Positions 24,512-35,109 of a DNA stretch of 64,000 nucleotides are shown here, one piece after another; the stretch's first letter is position 1; each line of letters starts with the position of its first letter. A program made the position numbers and the translations under genes. Location: assembly GCA_003439945.1 (NCBI GenBank), contig QVRM01000444.1, forward strand, positions 1 through 64,000. The letters run 5' to 3'. The DNA comes from Dermanyssus gallinae. Its lineage: Eukaryota > Arthropoda > Arachnida > Mesostigmata > Dermanyssidae. The notes under the pieces were generated by a model that worked only from the letters and a program-made list of their open reading frames with translations, made no database searches and had not been told where the DNA came from.

Positions 24512-24716
24512 ATGCCTCAACGGGCAACCGACACATATAACTGGGACGTGGGATGCGAGCCGGTGTAACACGCTTACCAGCTTCGGTCAAAACTTCACGA
24601 CTCCAGTTGTGCTTAGCCTACCCCACTTTCTTAACGGAGATTCAGCTTTGCTAGCCGACGTCAGTGGCCTTAATCCTGACCCCAAAAGGCACAACTTTTA
24701 CATTGAAGTTCATGCT
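24512..24716 (+). CDS. CD36-family receptor gene (plus strand), second recognised exon
   Basis: Acceptor gttttttacag, donor GTAGGT. It codes for CLNGQPTHITGTWDASRC, then VVLSLPHFLNGDSALL and VSGLNPDPKRHNFYIEV. These are the C..GxxDxSxC, S-PHFL..D and GLxPxxxxH blocks diagnostic of CD36/SCARB proteins. Length is 205 bp, and both splice phases are identical to the minus-strand exon 56,981-57,185. The two exons encode the same domain, the lower part of the lipid-binding ectodomain tunnel. Confidence 0.9.
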
Positions 24717-26170
24717 GTAGGTTTTATTATACCACTTTACCAGTATTTGTTAATAATTTAAGTATACTCGTACTTATTTAATTAAATAGTGCGTGACACT
24801 TGCATTTAATTAGCTACCTCAGTTTGTATACGTGTAATACTAGTAAAATGCTCCACCTATTTAGTCTTCATACGTATTTTGCTTACTTGTATCGCACCTG
24901 TTACTAGCGAGTATAGGAATCCATCTAACCAATTCTAGCATGCACTGAATAACATCTCACACTCTTGCATGAATATTTACTATGAAACATTTTTTAAATT
25001 TTTTTAATTTAAATCGGATTACGTTAATGGAGCAACCGAATGTCATAAGGTCCTTTCCACAAGACTTGAAGAAAGCATTTGTGAAAGTGTTTGACATACT
25101 TGTCTTCTGCGGTATATAACCTATTTGTGCCTGCAGTGGTTTGGCTTCTAGGCACACACCTTTCATGAGCGCTACATAACTTTAATATACGCATACTACA
25201 TAACGCAAAATAGTTATCCCACGGTTGGTTGCAATAATTAATTGTGGACGTTAACTATGAAAAAGCTCGAGTCAAAATCCAGCCTTTTTTATAGCAGAAT
25301 GACTCTACTTGTTTATAGGGATTTCTTTTAGATAGCATTCAGCGTGTTAAACAGGTAAAGCCTATAGGGAATATCCTCGTGTTTGTGCCCAATGATCCTA
25401 TCCTAAAGTAAATAAATAACGTCTCAGTGCAGAGGGGCAAGAGTACAGGGTTGCTGCTCTGGTCTCACGGGGTTCCATTCTGGGACCCGATTTCTAGCAA
25501 GGCGTGACCACCGACATCTGATCGGAGGTGGCTGAGTGGATAGACTGTAATCATCTTACCCTTGCGCCCGATAATAGCCGAGTTAGCGGAACGTCACATT
25601 TAAAACACGTCGCGCGGCTAAAGCCCATGCTTGCACCTAGCACTGGTTATGCTAAATAGTGGAGTAGTGTCAGGGATAACCGAAGGCCCCAACTTCGGTT
25701 ACCCAATTATGCGCAGCATTTGTTTAGGTGCAAATGCCACTGCGGGTCGCGAAACATCGGGGAGCGCTAAGGTCAGGCTAGCGGGCATTAGCAGTCGGCG
25801 TTAACGTTAGGGCGTACCGGATAAATAAGATGCTGTAACAGAACCTACCAATATGAGATATAAGATATTTCTGGAGAAAGATCTGGTTCTTATTAGAGTC
25901 AAGAGTCTATGAAACGAATGGACACACGCTGTTATGCGAGTTTATTTGGAAAGTGAGGTACGCGGTCCTTACGTTCGTGTGGGACCGCCCAATTAGGGAA
26001 GTGGTTAGCTACATCATGGCTTCGGCGAAAGCCGTGTAAGACATTATCTTACTTTATTATTGAAGATAATTTTAGCCTAATGCTAGAGATATTTGTTTAT
26101 CTTTAACGTATATAATTAACCAGACGTGTATTCGGTTCTTCTGGTTCATCTGTTTATTTTTGTATTCCAG
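24717..26170. other. Intron of plus-strand CD36-family gene
   Basis: 1.45 kb. At about 25,430-25,660 a weak plus-strand LINE RT relic is readable (SRGSILGPD, EWIDCNHLTLAPD). The rest shows no recognised feature. Confidence 0.5.
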
Positions 26171-26284
26171 GAATCAGGTATGACAGTTGACATGAGGCTA
26201 CGAGCTCAAATCAGCATGAAACTACACTCTTTAGACGCGGAGCGACTACCCAACATATTGTTGCCTATCTTTTGGATGGAAGAT
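26171..26284 (+). CDS. CD36-family receptor gene (plus strand), third recognised exon
   Basis: Acceptor tgtattccag, donor GTAAGT, 114 bp, phase 0 at both ends. It codes for ESGMTVDMRLRAQISMKL followed by LPNILLPIFWMED, the P.TG....RxQIN and PxxW.E signatures near the membrane end of CD36-family ectodomains. Size and phase equal the minus-strand exon 56,128-56,241. Confidence 0.88.
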
Positions 26285-27048
26285 GTAAGTGTTCTTGTAG
26301 CTATTCCGACTGCGCAAAAATAAACACAATCGTAGTAATGTCTATTGTGCATGAGTGTTGACATACATTGCATAATATAACTATGATAAGTTATTAGCTT
26401 GGTATTCACTTCGGTGTTTCTGTTGTGCGATGGTAATTCAGTTCAAATGCTTCTTACTTCTGTCAAGTTATTAGGCCGTTTGTGCTGGACTATGATTTTG
26501 TAACTGATCTCATGCGTGCACGATGCTTACCGTCTACAGTCTTCGTATACGGCTATCATTCTTGATGGACCATGAACTCCGTGGCATGTGTGCTTTGCTG
26601 AAATGGCCCGGACTGGAATTGGGTTCCGCTCGCACGAATGTGGTGTAGCGGGCATGCGAAGTTTTAACCAACGTTGTTCTTTCCCAAGAACAAGGACTAA
26701 CTGCCTTTTGGGAGGACCTCCACTAAAGCCAACTTGGTCTGCGGTTAGCTTGTGATAAAAGATTAAACAACTGAAATCCAGTACCGTCATGATTACTAAC
26801 AAACTGCTCTATCGAAGTTGGCGCGTCCCCTAACATAGCACGGCAAAGCTACCAGTCGAAACCCGCTTTGCGGTCGTTTTAGTCCTGCAACTGTACCACC
26901 ACGTCCTGTTTTCAACAACATCTCGTTCGCTAACATACAGGGTGCTTCAGCTAAATCCGGACTAAACGTCATCGCCCGTTTCGCAACTTATGTCTAAAGA
27001 AAAAGATATATTTTTACGTGCCGTTAGGTACACTCCTGAGGAACATTT
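26285..27048. other. Intronic flank left of DD37D transposon relic
   Basis: No gene seen. At 26,934-26,960 the sequence TACAGGGTGCTTCAGCTAA looks like a terminal repeat of an IS630/Tc1/mariner relative and probably marks the end of the transposon relic at 27,049-27,760. Confidence 0.4.
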
Positions 27049-27760
27049 TTATTCAATGTAGCCACCACCAGCAGCAATTACACTTTCAATTCTGGCGCGA
27101 ATGCGCCCGCAGGCCTTCTTCAAAGTTAGCGGATTGAGATTCTTGAACGACTCGACAATGGCTCTGCGTAGCGCTTCTGTATTTGCATGTCGAGACCTGT
27201 TAGTCTCTTGCTCAACAACGCCCCATACATAGAAGTCTAGGGGATTCAAGTCTGTCTTGCTAGGGGGCCATATCGTTTTGTCCCAGAATGCCGTCATGTT
27301 GCCCCGTAGCCAATCCTGGACGAGATTATTGGTGTGGGCGGGAGCGCCGTCTTGTTGAAAGACATATTGTCTTTCATTAGACATTCTATCAATCCATGTT
27401 TTACCACGCTTCGCAGAACACGTAAATGCATTTCCTTCGTTACGGTTTCATGTCTGTCAAAAAAGTGTGGGGGCATCACGTCTCCTTCATTCGACACAAC
27501 ACTTAGGACGTGCACACTGGCAGGATGTTTGGTTCTATGCACGATTGGTACATCCTTAGGGTTCTTTGCGAGCCACCGGTCATTTTTTGGGTTATGTTTT
27601 TGGTCAATGGTGAAGATTTTTCGTCGGAGAAGAATCGAAGATTTTTCGTCAGAGAAGAATTGAAGATGTCCCGCCATTTCGTGTCTCAAAAACGTGAGGA
27701 TGAGATGGCAGTAAGTCATCTTGGCTCTTGTAGAGGCGCTCCTCAAGTCTCATGAGTCCT
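27049..27760 (-). pseudogene. IS630/mariner-superfamily transposase relic (DD37D type)
   Basis: Minus-strand reading in two frames. The upstream frame holds the first acidic motif FFSDEKS. The downstream frame has YVFQQDGAPAHTNNLVQDWL with the second Asp, and TDLNPLDFYVWGVVEQ with the third. Thirty-seven residues separate the second and third Asp, which places it with the DD37D (maT-like) group, not DD34D mariners. The frame changes at about 27,350. The N-terminal DNA-binding part is not recognisable. It lies within a CD36-family intron. Confidence 0.75.
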
Positions 27761-27806
27761 GGATTATTATTATAAGAAGATTCGCAAAAACTGTCCGCGA
27801 CGAACA

Positions 27807-27823
27807 TATATATATATATATAA
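27807..27823. repeat. Short (TA)n
   Basis: A short AT dinucleotide run in the intron. Confidence 0.85.
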
Positions 27824-28298
27824 CATCCGCCGCACAAAGTCGAGCAGCCGAAATGGCAAGAAGAGTGGCCAGGTAAAGTAATCTCGAGAAAACAGTACTG
27901 CGTCCACCCCCCGACAAGGGACAAAGAGGACGACTGGATTTTAGTGGTATTGTGAGCCCCACAGTACCGTAGCTCTAACAACGACGCTCGGTGTGCATCA
28001 CGCATTTTACAAGTTACCTCTATATAGTCTGATGACAAAACTAGTTGAAAAAGTTGTCATATGTACAAATGGGAGAATTTCTAGCGATTTCAACTGTTAG
28101 TCTTGCATGTAGTGAGGCATGTTGAAATTAAAATAGACAATGTTAGTACTTTTTACATTTTACTTATTTTGTATACGAAAATAAAATAAAAAATATCGCA
28201 AACAAAAACTTGAGCATTGTGAAATTTAAGTTAAATAATAATCAAGCAATAAATTAGATAATTAAAATAAATGTGTATATATATTTTTTTAATTCCAG

Positions 28299-28430
28299 GC
28301 CTATGGATCATCAGACAGAGATGCACTATTGGCGGCGCTCAAACATTGCAACGTCATATTTTGGACGGCGCTGGCCTCCTGTTTCTGCTTGCTCGCGACG
28401 TCCCTTTTGATTGCTGGCCTTCTCTTGTGA
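28299..28430 (+). CDS. CD36-family receptor gene (plus strand), last exon with stop
   Basis: Acceptor tttttaattccag; open for 43 codons to TGA at 28,428. It codes for AYGSSDRDALLAALKHCN, then a hydrophobic segment IFWTALASCFCLLATSLL ending IAGLLL. This is the second transmembrane helix of a CD36-family receptor with essentially no cytoplasmic tail. The minus-strand paralogue instead has about 175 residues after its helix. A possible AATAAA lies at 28,796, about 365 bp downstream. Confidence 0.85.
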   Translation, partial: AYGSSDRDALLAALKHCNVIFWTALASCFCLLATSLLIAGLLL

Positions 28431-28564
28431 CGACCGTCTAAAAGAACGAATTAGACTAGTCTAGCTCTTTAGAAATTCCAACCACGGTAATAGAAACGTC
28501 TTAGCTACGCAACGCTTCTTTAGTGTATATATGTCTTCTACGCAACTTCCCCTTTTCTCGCTCT

Positions 28565-28567
<3 letters not shown>

Positions 28568-28602
<35 letters not shown>
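28568..28602. repeat. (TA)n microsatellite
   Basis: About 35 bp of AT dinucleotides. Confidence 0.95.
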
Positions 28603-28604
<2 letters not shown>

Positions 28605-28779
28605 TGTGCACTTGAGGAAATAGGGGGAAGAAATATGGCTTCGAGATAACTTATTTGAACATTTGGTCTCAGTATCACGATAAACCAGTGGATTTGGCAT
28701 AGCTTAAACAGAGTTGTCTTGTCTGCTTCCAATGTTATATTGAAGGCAAGAGCATTATGATCAGATCAACAGATGTTTT

Positions 28780-28885
28780 TGTGCTTCTCTCGGCCAATAA
28801 AGAAAACCGCCTCACCTTTTTCGGAAGCTAGCTCGAGGCCGTGAGCTATCAACCAGGTGTTCATCATATAGATGGCAGTTTGTGT
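28780..28885 (-). mobile_element. R1-type RT fragment
   Basis: Minus-strand reading gives NTWLIAHGLELASEKGEAVF then FIGREKH. R1 copy 2 has the matching WMVGHGLELAPEKSEAVLL followed by TGRKRH. Only about 30 codons are clear. Confidence 0.65.
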
Positions 28886-29131
28886 TTCACCTTGTAGCGT
28901 GTTTGTTTCGCGGAGACACAACTAGGGAAATCGTGTACTGATAATTTGTGAAGGGCGTCTAGACGATCGCTTAAGTGGATGAGCAAGCTACTTCTCGTCA
29001 AAATGCGCAAGAAAGACACGCTACAACGAAGAGCACAAGTAGCCATCGATACAGTAAACGACTTCTCATGTTTCGTGAATAATGTGAAGAGCAACACGTG
29101 ACAAGTTCACGGCATAAATATAACGGGAAAC

Positions 29132-29332
29132 GTGAAAATGTGCTTAGGGATAGCCAAACGCATCGTAAAGAAGTGCAAACGAATCAACGACAGCGTAAAC
29201 AGCCCAGAGTGGCGCAATATACCTTCAATCGACGGCCTATTCCCGCTCAATAACTTCGTTCCAGAGTCTTGGCGTCAATACTGCCTCAACCAGCGCGTAG
29301 AAGTGGTCCAACAGCACATTAAGAAGAATTAA
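29132..29332 (+). other. Small unassigned ORF (66 codons)
   Basis: MKMCLGIAKRIVKKCKRIND opens a basic, Trp-containing peptide ending VEVVQQHIKKN. I recognise no family. It sits 250 bp from an R1 RT fragment and beside a dispersed repeat, so it may be transposon-derived or chance. The codon pattern is not obviously random. Confidence 0.25.
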
Positions 29333-29354
29333 GAAACAACAAGGAAGACAATAC

Positions 29355-29660
29355 GATGGAAGACAGTTGCAAGCTGCATGCATTGGTCATTGGTTGAGGT
29401 ATCAGAGTTTAGCCCGCGACCCTGGGCCTTCATCGGTGCTATCTCTTTTGTCCAAGGCTTCCTCTAGGGGGAACGCTTGAGCCCGGCACGATCAAACGGC
29501 AATTGGTTAAACGCTTCGTATTTTGTGCTCAAACTTAATTGAACAGTATATATTTTGCGTATCCGTTAATGCAGACTGCGCTGAGGGGCAAGCCTGGTGA
29601 TCTGCGTGGCAAGCAACAGCCACAGTAGCAACAAGCAGGTGATTCTCAAGAACAGAGCAA
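29355..29660. repeat. Dispersed repeat R-x, copy 1
   Basis: The region shares many blocks in order with 49,825-50,195, such as tgcattggtcattgg, catcggtgctatctct, gggaacgcttgagcccggca and cagactgcgc. It has no coding motifs. Copies differ by point changes and small gaps. Family unknown. Confidence 0.75.
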
Positions 29661-30037
29661 CGCCATCGAGCTGATGTGTCTGTTACATCATAAGGCCTAT
29701 TAGCTCGCTATACAGCATCATGCGATCTAGAAGACACAAACACAGCAAGCTGGTTTAAACAATTTTGTATGCAGCCAAACCACTTTACAAGTTGTAACAA
29801 AGACTAACGACTCTTAGTCAGTGCTATATACGAAACGTTTAAAGACGTTTAAGAAACCCGCTCAAAAAATATAACCGGAAATAAATTATAAGCAGCTAAG
29901 AGTTAAGATAGCAGGCGAAAAAGTTCAATCTAAAAGTTGTTTTCATTCGCCACTTTCCTTGAAATAAGGCAGATGTAAGTGATTGTTAACATAAATCAAT
30001 CATTATTCAATTGGAGTCATCCTGTCTTTCTTAATAA

Positions 30038-30727
<690 letters not shown>

Positions 30728-30984
30728 AAGAAGACAGGCTGTTGTGAACTTCAAGCAAGTCCTTTTCAGACGAACGAAGCATAACGAAACCATTCGCGCA
30801 CCGGCCGGATGGCTCCAAACCGTCCGCCGCGCATTCCAATATCAATTCTAACGGCAGCTCAACTAAAAGAAAATATCCCAGTGTAACACCTTATTATATA
30901 TAAAGTGTCTAGCATGGGGTGCAGATGATATTACATTACTGTACCACACGCTTTAAGGAGCGTTTAAATATAGTGTATTATATT
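30728..30984. other. No feature recognised
   Basis: Flank between the trinucleotide array and R1 copy 3. No exon or repeat seen. Confidence 0.4.
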
Positions 30985-31119
30985 TTTTTTGTGTTTTTTG
31001 TTTTTTGAGACGAGACTAACTGGAAAATGCGGTTTGCACAGACGGCCACCACGGTACCACGAAAAACTCAGCTGCAAATGTGGGCTGGTTGTGTGGGGCT
31101 CCAACCCACTAAAAACCAG

Positions 31120-33515
31120 TCATGTCCCCATCCCCACAACTGGGAACTGCGCAAGCAATACTTCAACTTCGACTTGCGGTCGGAATGTTTTTGGCATCAG
31201 CCGGCCGATGTCGTGTAAAACTTTGGTGGCTTTCTCTGTAGTCAAGCGTAGATGAGGTGTACCTCGCAAGCCTCTGTCCAGGTACATTCCCGGTGGGGTG
31301 GAGACAATCCTCCTGGTCTCGAGGTAATGGTTCACAATTCCGAACCAGGAGGGGGTTCCGGGGGGGGTGGTTTTTAGTGGGTAGTGCGCTCGGATCAGAG
31401 TGAGTCGCGTATTCCCTCTCCGAGCGTCTAGCCCCACACTACCCGTCATTATATCGGCGGGTGTGCGTAAATGCATTTTCCACCCCTTAAAAAAAAAAAG
31501 GTACATTCCCAGATAGCGGGCTGATTCGGGTGGTTTACACCTGAATATCCTGGCCGTCAAGATTAGCTTTGGGAGAGGACACCGTCTTGGGCCAAGCTTG
31601 ACTCCCTTGTTTTTGGTAGGGGCCAGCGTCAAATCCGCTCCCCTCATCCAGACGGAAATCTGGGCCAGGGCATCATTGGCTTTATTTTCCAGTTGCTTGG
31701 GGCTTTCGCCCTGTATTACAACTGCGAGGTCGCCCGCATACACAAGTAGATCTGTCTTTTCTGGTAGATTACTTAAGCGTAGGACATTGTCGTATGCCAA
31801 GTTCCAAAATAGAAAACCTAAGATGGAACCCTGGGGAACTTTAGCTGTCATTTTAAATTTGGATCCCTCATTGTGTACCCGTCGTCCGTTAAGGTAGTCT
31901 GAGACAACTCGACAGAGATAGTTTGGAACTCTCTTTATCTTGAGCGTTATCAGTATCACTCTCCAGGATAAGCTATTATAAGCATGTTTAAGAGCCAGCA
32001 GCCCAATGAAAAGATCACTGGACCTTGCCGGGGATTGTCGTAGATCTTTCGCCTTACCAACGACCCATTGTATTGTGGACAGGCACGAGCGGCATTTGCG
32101 AATGTGAACTGATTCGGTAAAAGACGACCGCGTTCCTCTGCGAATAGTCGCAAACGGTTTTCTATAATCGCCTCAATACCCTTGGCCAGTGTACTGACTA
32201 GACAGATTGGTCGGTAAGTGCCGCTCACTTTGGGAATAAGCACAAGGTCGGCTTTCTTCCAAATCAGAGGCAAGCGTCCGGATTTGAGTATTCGTGTGGT
32301 AACGTGGAACACTACTTCAGGAAACTTTTTAAACAAAACTTTTGCGGCGGAGGGCGGTATGCCATCAGGGCCTGGTGCTTTTCCGGCCTTCAGTCTTTCT
32401 CCCGCTGCACGGAGCTTCTCTAGAGTCACCTCTTGGGCTGGTCTCTCGTTTGCATCCGCTTCAAAAGGCGTCCTGTGAAGGGATAGATGTCGAAGAAAAA
32501 GCGTTTAATTTTCCCTCGGTGTTGTCGGGGGAAGGTTAGCGCTCTTTCTTGTTTCTGTCTAGTCACGGATCACCTTGTACGATCGTTCCCACGGGTCGTT
32601 TACTATACCCGACAAGAATTCCTTCCAGCATCGTTCCTTGCTTTCTGTTATAGTTTTGCGTAGAGTGGCCCTAATGCTTCTAAATTCGTTTTGCAATTGC
32701 GCCAAGCTTGTCTCATCCATGCTGCTGCGCTTTTCCTGGTGAATCTTTGCCTGGCGTGGATGCAGCGTCAGCGGGCTTCCGCGATCTCTCCGTTCCACCA
32801 ATATTTTGGCAAAACTGGAGACTGTTGCTTAAGATGCGCTTGCCTTTTGCTTGGCGCCTTGCACGATTCCTCCAGAACGTTCTGATGATCTTGAGCGCTT
32901 TCAGGTTCTTCTTTTACTTCTAGTATCCTTACCAGCTTCCCTTTTAGCTCTCTGTTGTCAGTTGGTTTTAGTCGGGGTGGCCTAACCGGGACAGAAAGGG
33001 CTGTTAATGGGGTGGCTTCTACATACAGTAGTGATCGCTGCGGTTCTTTTTGTCAAGTAGTATAGTTTAACTTGAAGGCTTCCCTTAGAGATCGTCAAAT
33101 CCCTTTCCCTTATTAAGAACACCAAGGTCATGCATTGCTAACCACTCAAGAACAACCCTGCCTCTCCTATTAGTGCTGGTTGCCCCCGCATGTTGTCCAG
33201 ACTGCGTTAAAGTCTCCAGTTTAGACTACTAGTGGTAGAGGGCAATCCCTCGCTGACAATGCCATGTCCTCGAGAAGGCCCTCCGAACGTTGGGACTGCT
33301 GCAGAAACGACCGACGTTGTCTACGTCTATTTTAGACATGGGCAGGTTATGCACAATGCAAGTGCTGGTCTGATCCACAACTCAGGTCGTCTGGTTCTTT
33401 TTTCCAGTTTGACGTTAGGCTCTCTAAGCAGAGATGGTGCAGTGCTCCTCCTAAACTCTATTTTGTCTAGCATTAGATGATCGGCATGATCTGCGGCTCC
33501 TGTTACAATTTAATT
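31120..33515 (-). pseudogene. R1 copy 3 ORF2: endonuclease and RT, broken
   Basis: It opens with a VQLNCNRSRRS-like start and LREPNVKLE. The RT part shows KAGKAPGPDGIPPSAAKVL, RPICLVSTLAKGIEAIIENRL, VPQGSILGFLFWNLAYDNVL and a degenerate motif C YAGDLAV in place of the usual YADDLA. ESARYLGMYL is cut by the inserted LINE end and resumes as DRGLRGTPH. The Asp-to-Gly change in motif C alone would abolish activity. Confidence 0.7.
31292..31499 (+). mobile_element. LINE 3' end/SINE-like insertion with 11-bp target duplication
   Basis: GGTACATTCCC occurs at 31,281-31,291 and again at 31,500-31,510, bracketing the insert. The insert has TTTTTAGTGGGTAGTGCGC near its middle and ends GCGTAAATGCATTTTCC then an A-run of 11. 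A related copy on the other strand is at 53,749-53,880. It could be a 5'-truncated R1-like 3' UTR or a SINE using its machinery. Confidence 0.8.
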
Positions 33516-33523
33516 GAATAACC

Positions 33524-34110
33524 TTAAGGAGCATCATTTAAGTTCAGAGACTTGGCTAACCGTTGATCATCAATCGGGGATTGCTGTCCTCCTTTGCAAT
33601 ACTTCTGTGTGATAACCGGCCTAGGGCCGTCTGAGTCGACAGTAGGCGTGTCCGCAGGAAGGCTTTTCTCTCTCAGCGCCTTGAGTTCCGTGGGCTCAAG
33701 GATAGGCGGCGACTCCGCATTGGGAGGAGGACGGATTTCCTCGGTTATTGTTGAAGAACAGTTTTGCATTTTCCGTCGAGGGCCTGCATGGTCCAAGTGG
33801 CGCCTGGCCTCGGCTATTTTTATTCTCTATCTTGGGCAGGCTGCAGAGTTGGCTGCATGCCCATGTACCCCGCAGTTATAACATGAGAGGGACCCTCGAA
33901 ATCTTTTTCGACGTGACCAAGGGTGCCGCACTTATGACAGCGTTTGACTGTGACTACTTCGAATGTACAAGATCAAGCCTGGTGCCCCTATCTGGCAGTT
34001 TTGGCATGTCAGCACGCTGACCTATTCTGAGACTGGACAGGACGACCAGCCAGTCTAGATTCGTCCAACCCTAATCCGTCCGTTGGCTTCTTTCTGTGGT
34101 TCTTCTACAA
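33524..34110 (-). pseudogene. R1 copy 3 ORF1, C-terminal part
   Basis: CCHC knuckles CHKCGTLGHVEKD and CYNCGVHGHAANSAACP are readable across frames. They are followed by RRKMQNCSSTITEEI and a Pro/Glu-rich tail ending LAKSLNLNDAP with a stop at 33,524. The same arrangement (knuckles, then a charged tail) ends ORF1 of R1 copy 2. Confidence 0.65.
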
Positions 34111-35069
34111 ATAAGAAGCCAGCAACGCTGGCGGCATGCCTTATTGCTTGGTCGACATCTTGTATATGTGTATTAGTGTATTATATATGACGCATTACAT
34201 ATAGCAATATTTTATCACGCAGTGTATGCACGTAGTATAATATATATAGTAGTACTGCACCGAACAGTATATATATATGTATCTGTATATGCATGACAGT
34301 TATACGGTACTTATATAAGTAAATGTAAGACATAGGTGGAGAACACTCACCGCTTTTGCCTCTCAGGAAACCTGTCCCCCGATAAGGGACTAGGGAGTGA
34401 ATGAGCTCAATCTGACCATAAACAAAAACTCTATCATGGCCTGTATGAAGAAAGGAAATCTCTCTCAAGGAGAGGCCCTAACAAGAGCCCCGGATGCCAG
34501 CCGACTAAGAGTTCATATGGAATAGAGTGATGGTGGATTGGAGACTCAGTGTCCACGACCAGGATCTTCAATGATCAAGAACGGCAGGAGCTAGGATGGA
34601 GCAAATGTTCCAGGACGCTCCAGATAAGCCCGAGAAGACGACCCGTAAGGAACTAAGAAAGCAAAACAGCTTGTAGATTGAACTCCATGATAGAAGCACT
34701 TCTAGAATTTGAGTTCGTAAAGCTTTTGTTTTGGGTCGTTTGCTTGGCGGGCGGTTAAATGGGCGCGTGCATATTAACTTAATGTATTAGCACACTACCT
34801 GGCTAACAATGTATTTACAACAACAAATAACATTTCTGTCGTGCCAACTGTCATACCCGTGGAATCTTGCTTCCCAAAGCAACTCGCAGCGCAGAACAGT
34901 GTGTAACCCCAAAACTTCGACCATAAAGCTCTTTCTATTTGGGCAAACCGTCTGCCGTCACAGGGTAGCACATTACACAGGTGTCACCGTTAGTCCTCCT
35001 TATCTCAATACTAACACTGGCGTCATGTGGAATCAAACTATCTGTCGTAAAAAAAGCCGTGTGCCGCAA

Positions 35070-35070
<1 letters not shown>
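34111..35070. other. No gene recognised
   Basis: 960 bp between R1 copy 3 and RLE element C. The left part (34,180-34,340) is TA-rich with scattered tatata runs. I find no domain motif or splice-supported exon. Confidence 0.4.

Positions 35071-35106
<36 letters not shown>
35071..35106. repeat. (ATT)n, 3' tail of element C
   Basis: Twelve ATT units, i.e. TAA-type units on the element strand, located exactly where the family C protein and 3' UTR end. Confidence 0.9.
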
Positions 35107-35107
<1 letters not shown>

Positions 35108-35109
35108 GA

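Larger units (their letters stand above)
30985..34110 (-). mobile_element. R1-clade LINE (copy 3), 5'-truncated, with internal LINE-end insertion
   Basis: Minus-strand order: ORF1 end with zinc knuckles (about 34,000-33,840), a Pro-rich ORF1 tail to 33,524, ORF2 endonuclease start near 33,515, EN/RT linker at 32,800-32,560, and RT at 32,429-31,300. The sequence ends near a T-run at 30,985-31,008. A 208-bp insertion with an 11-bp target duplication splits the RT at 31,292-31,499. Beyond GRLMPKTFRPQVEV the usual sequence is lost, so there is also a 3' deletion. Confidence 0.75.
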
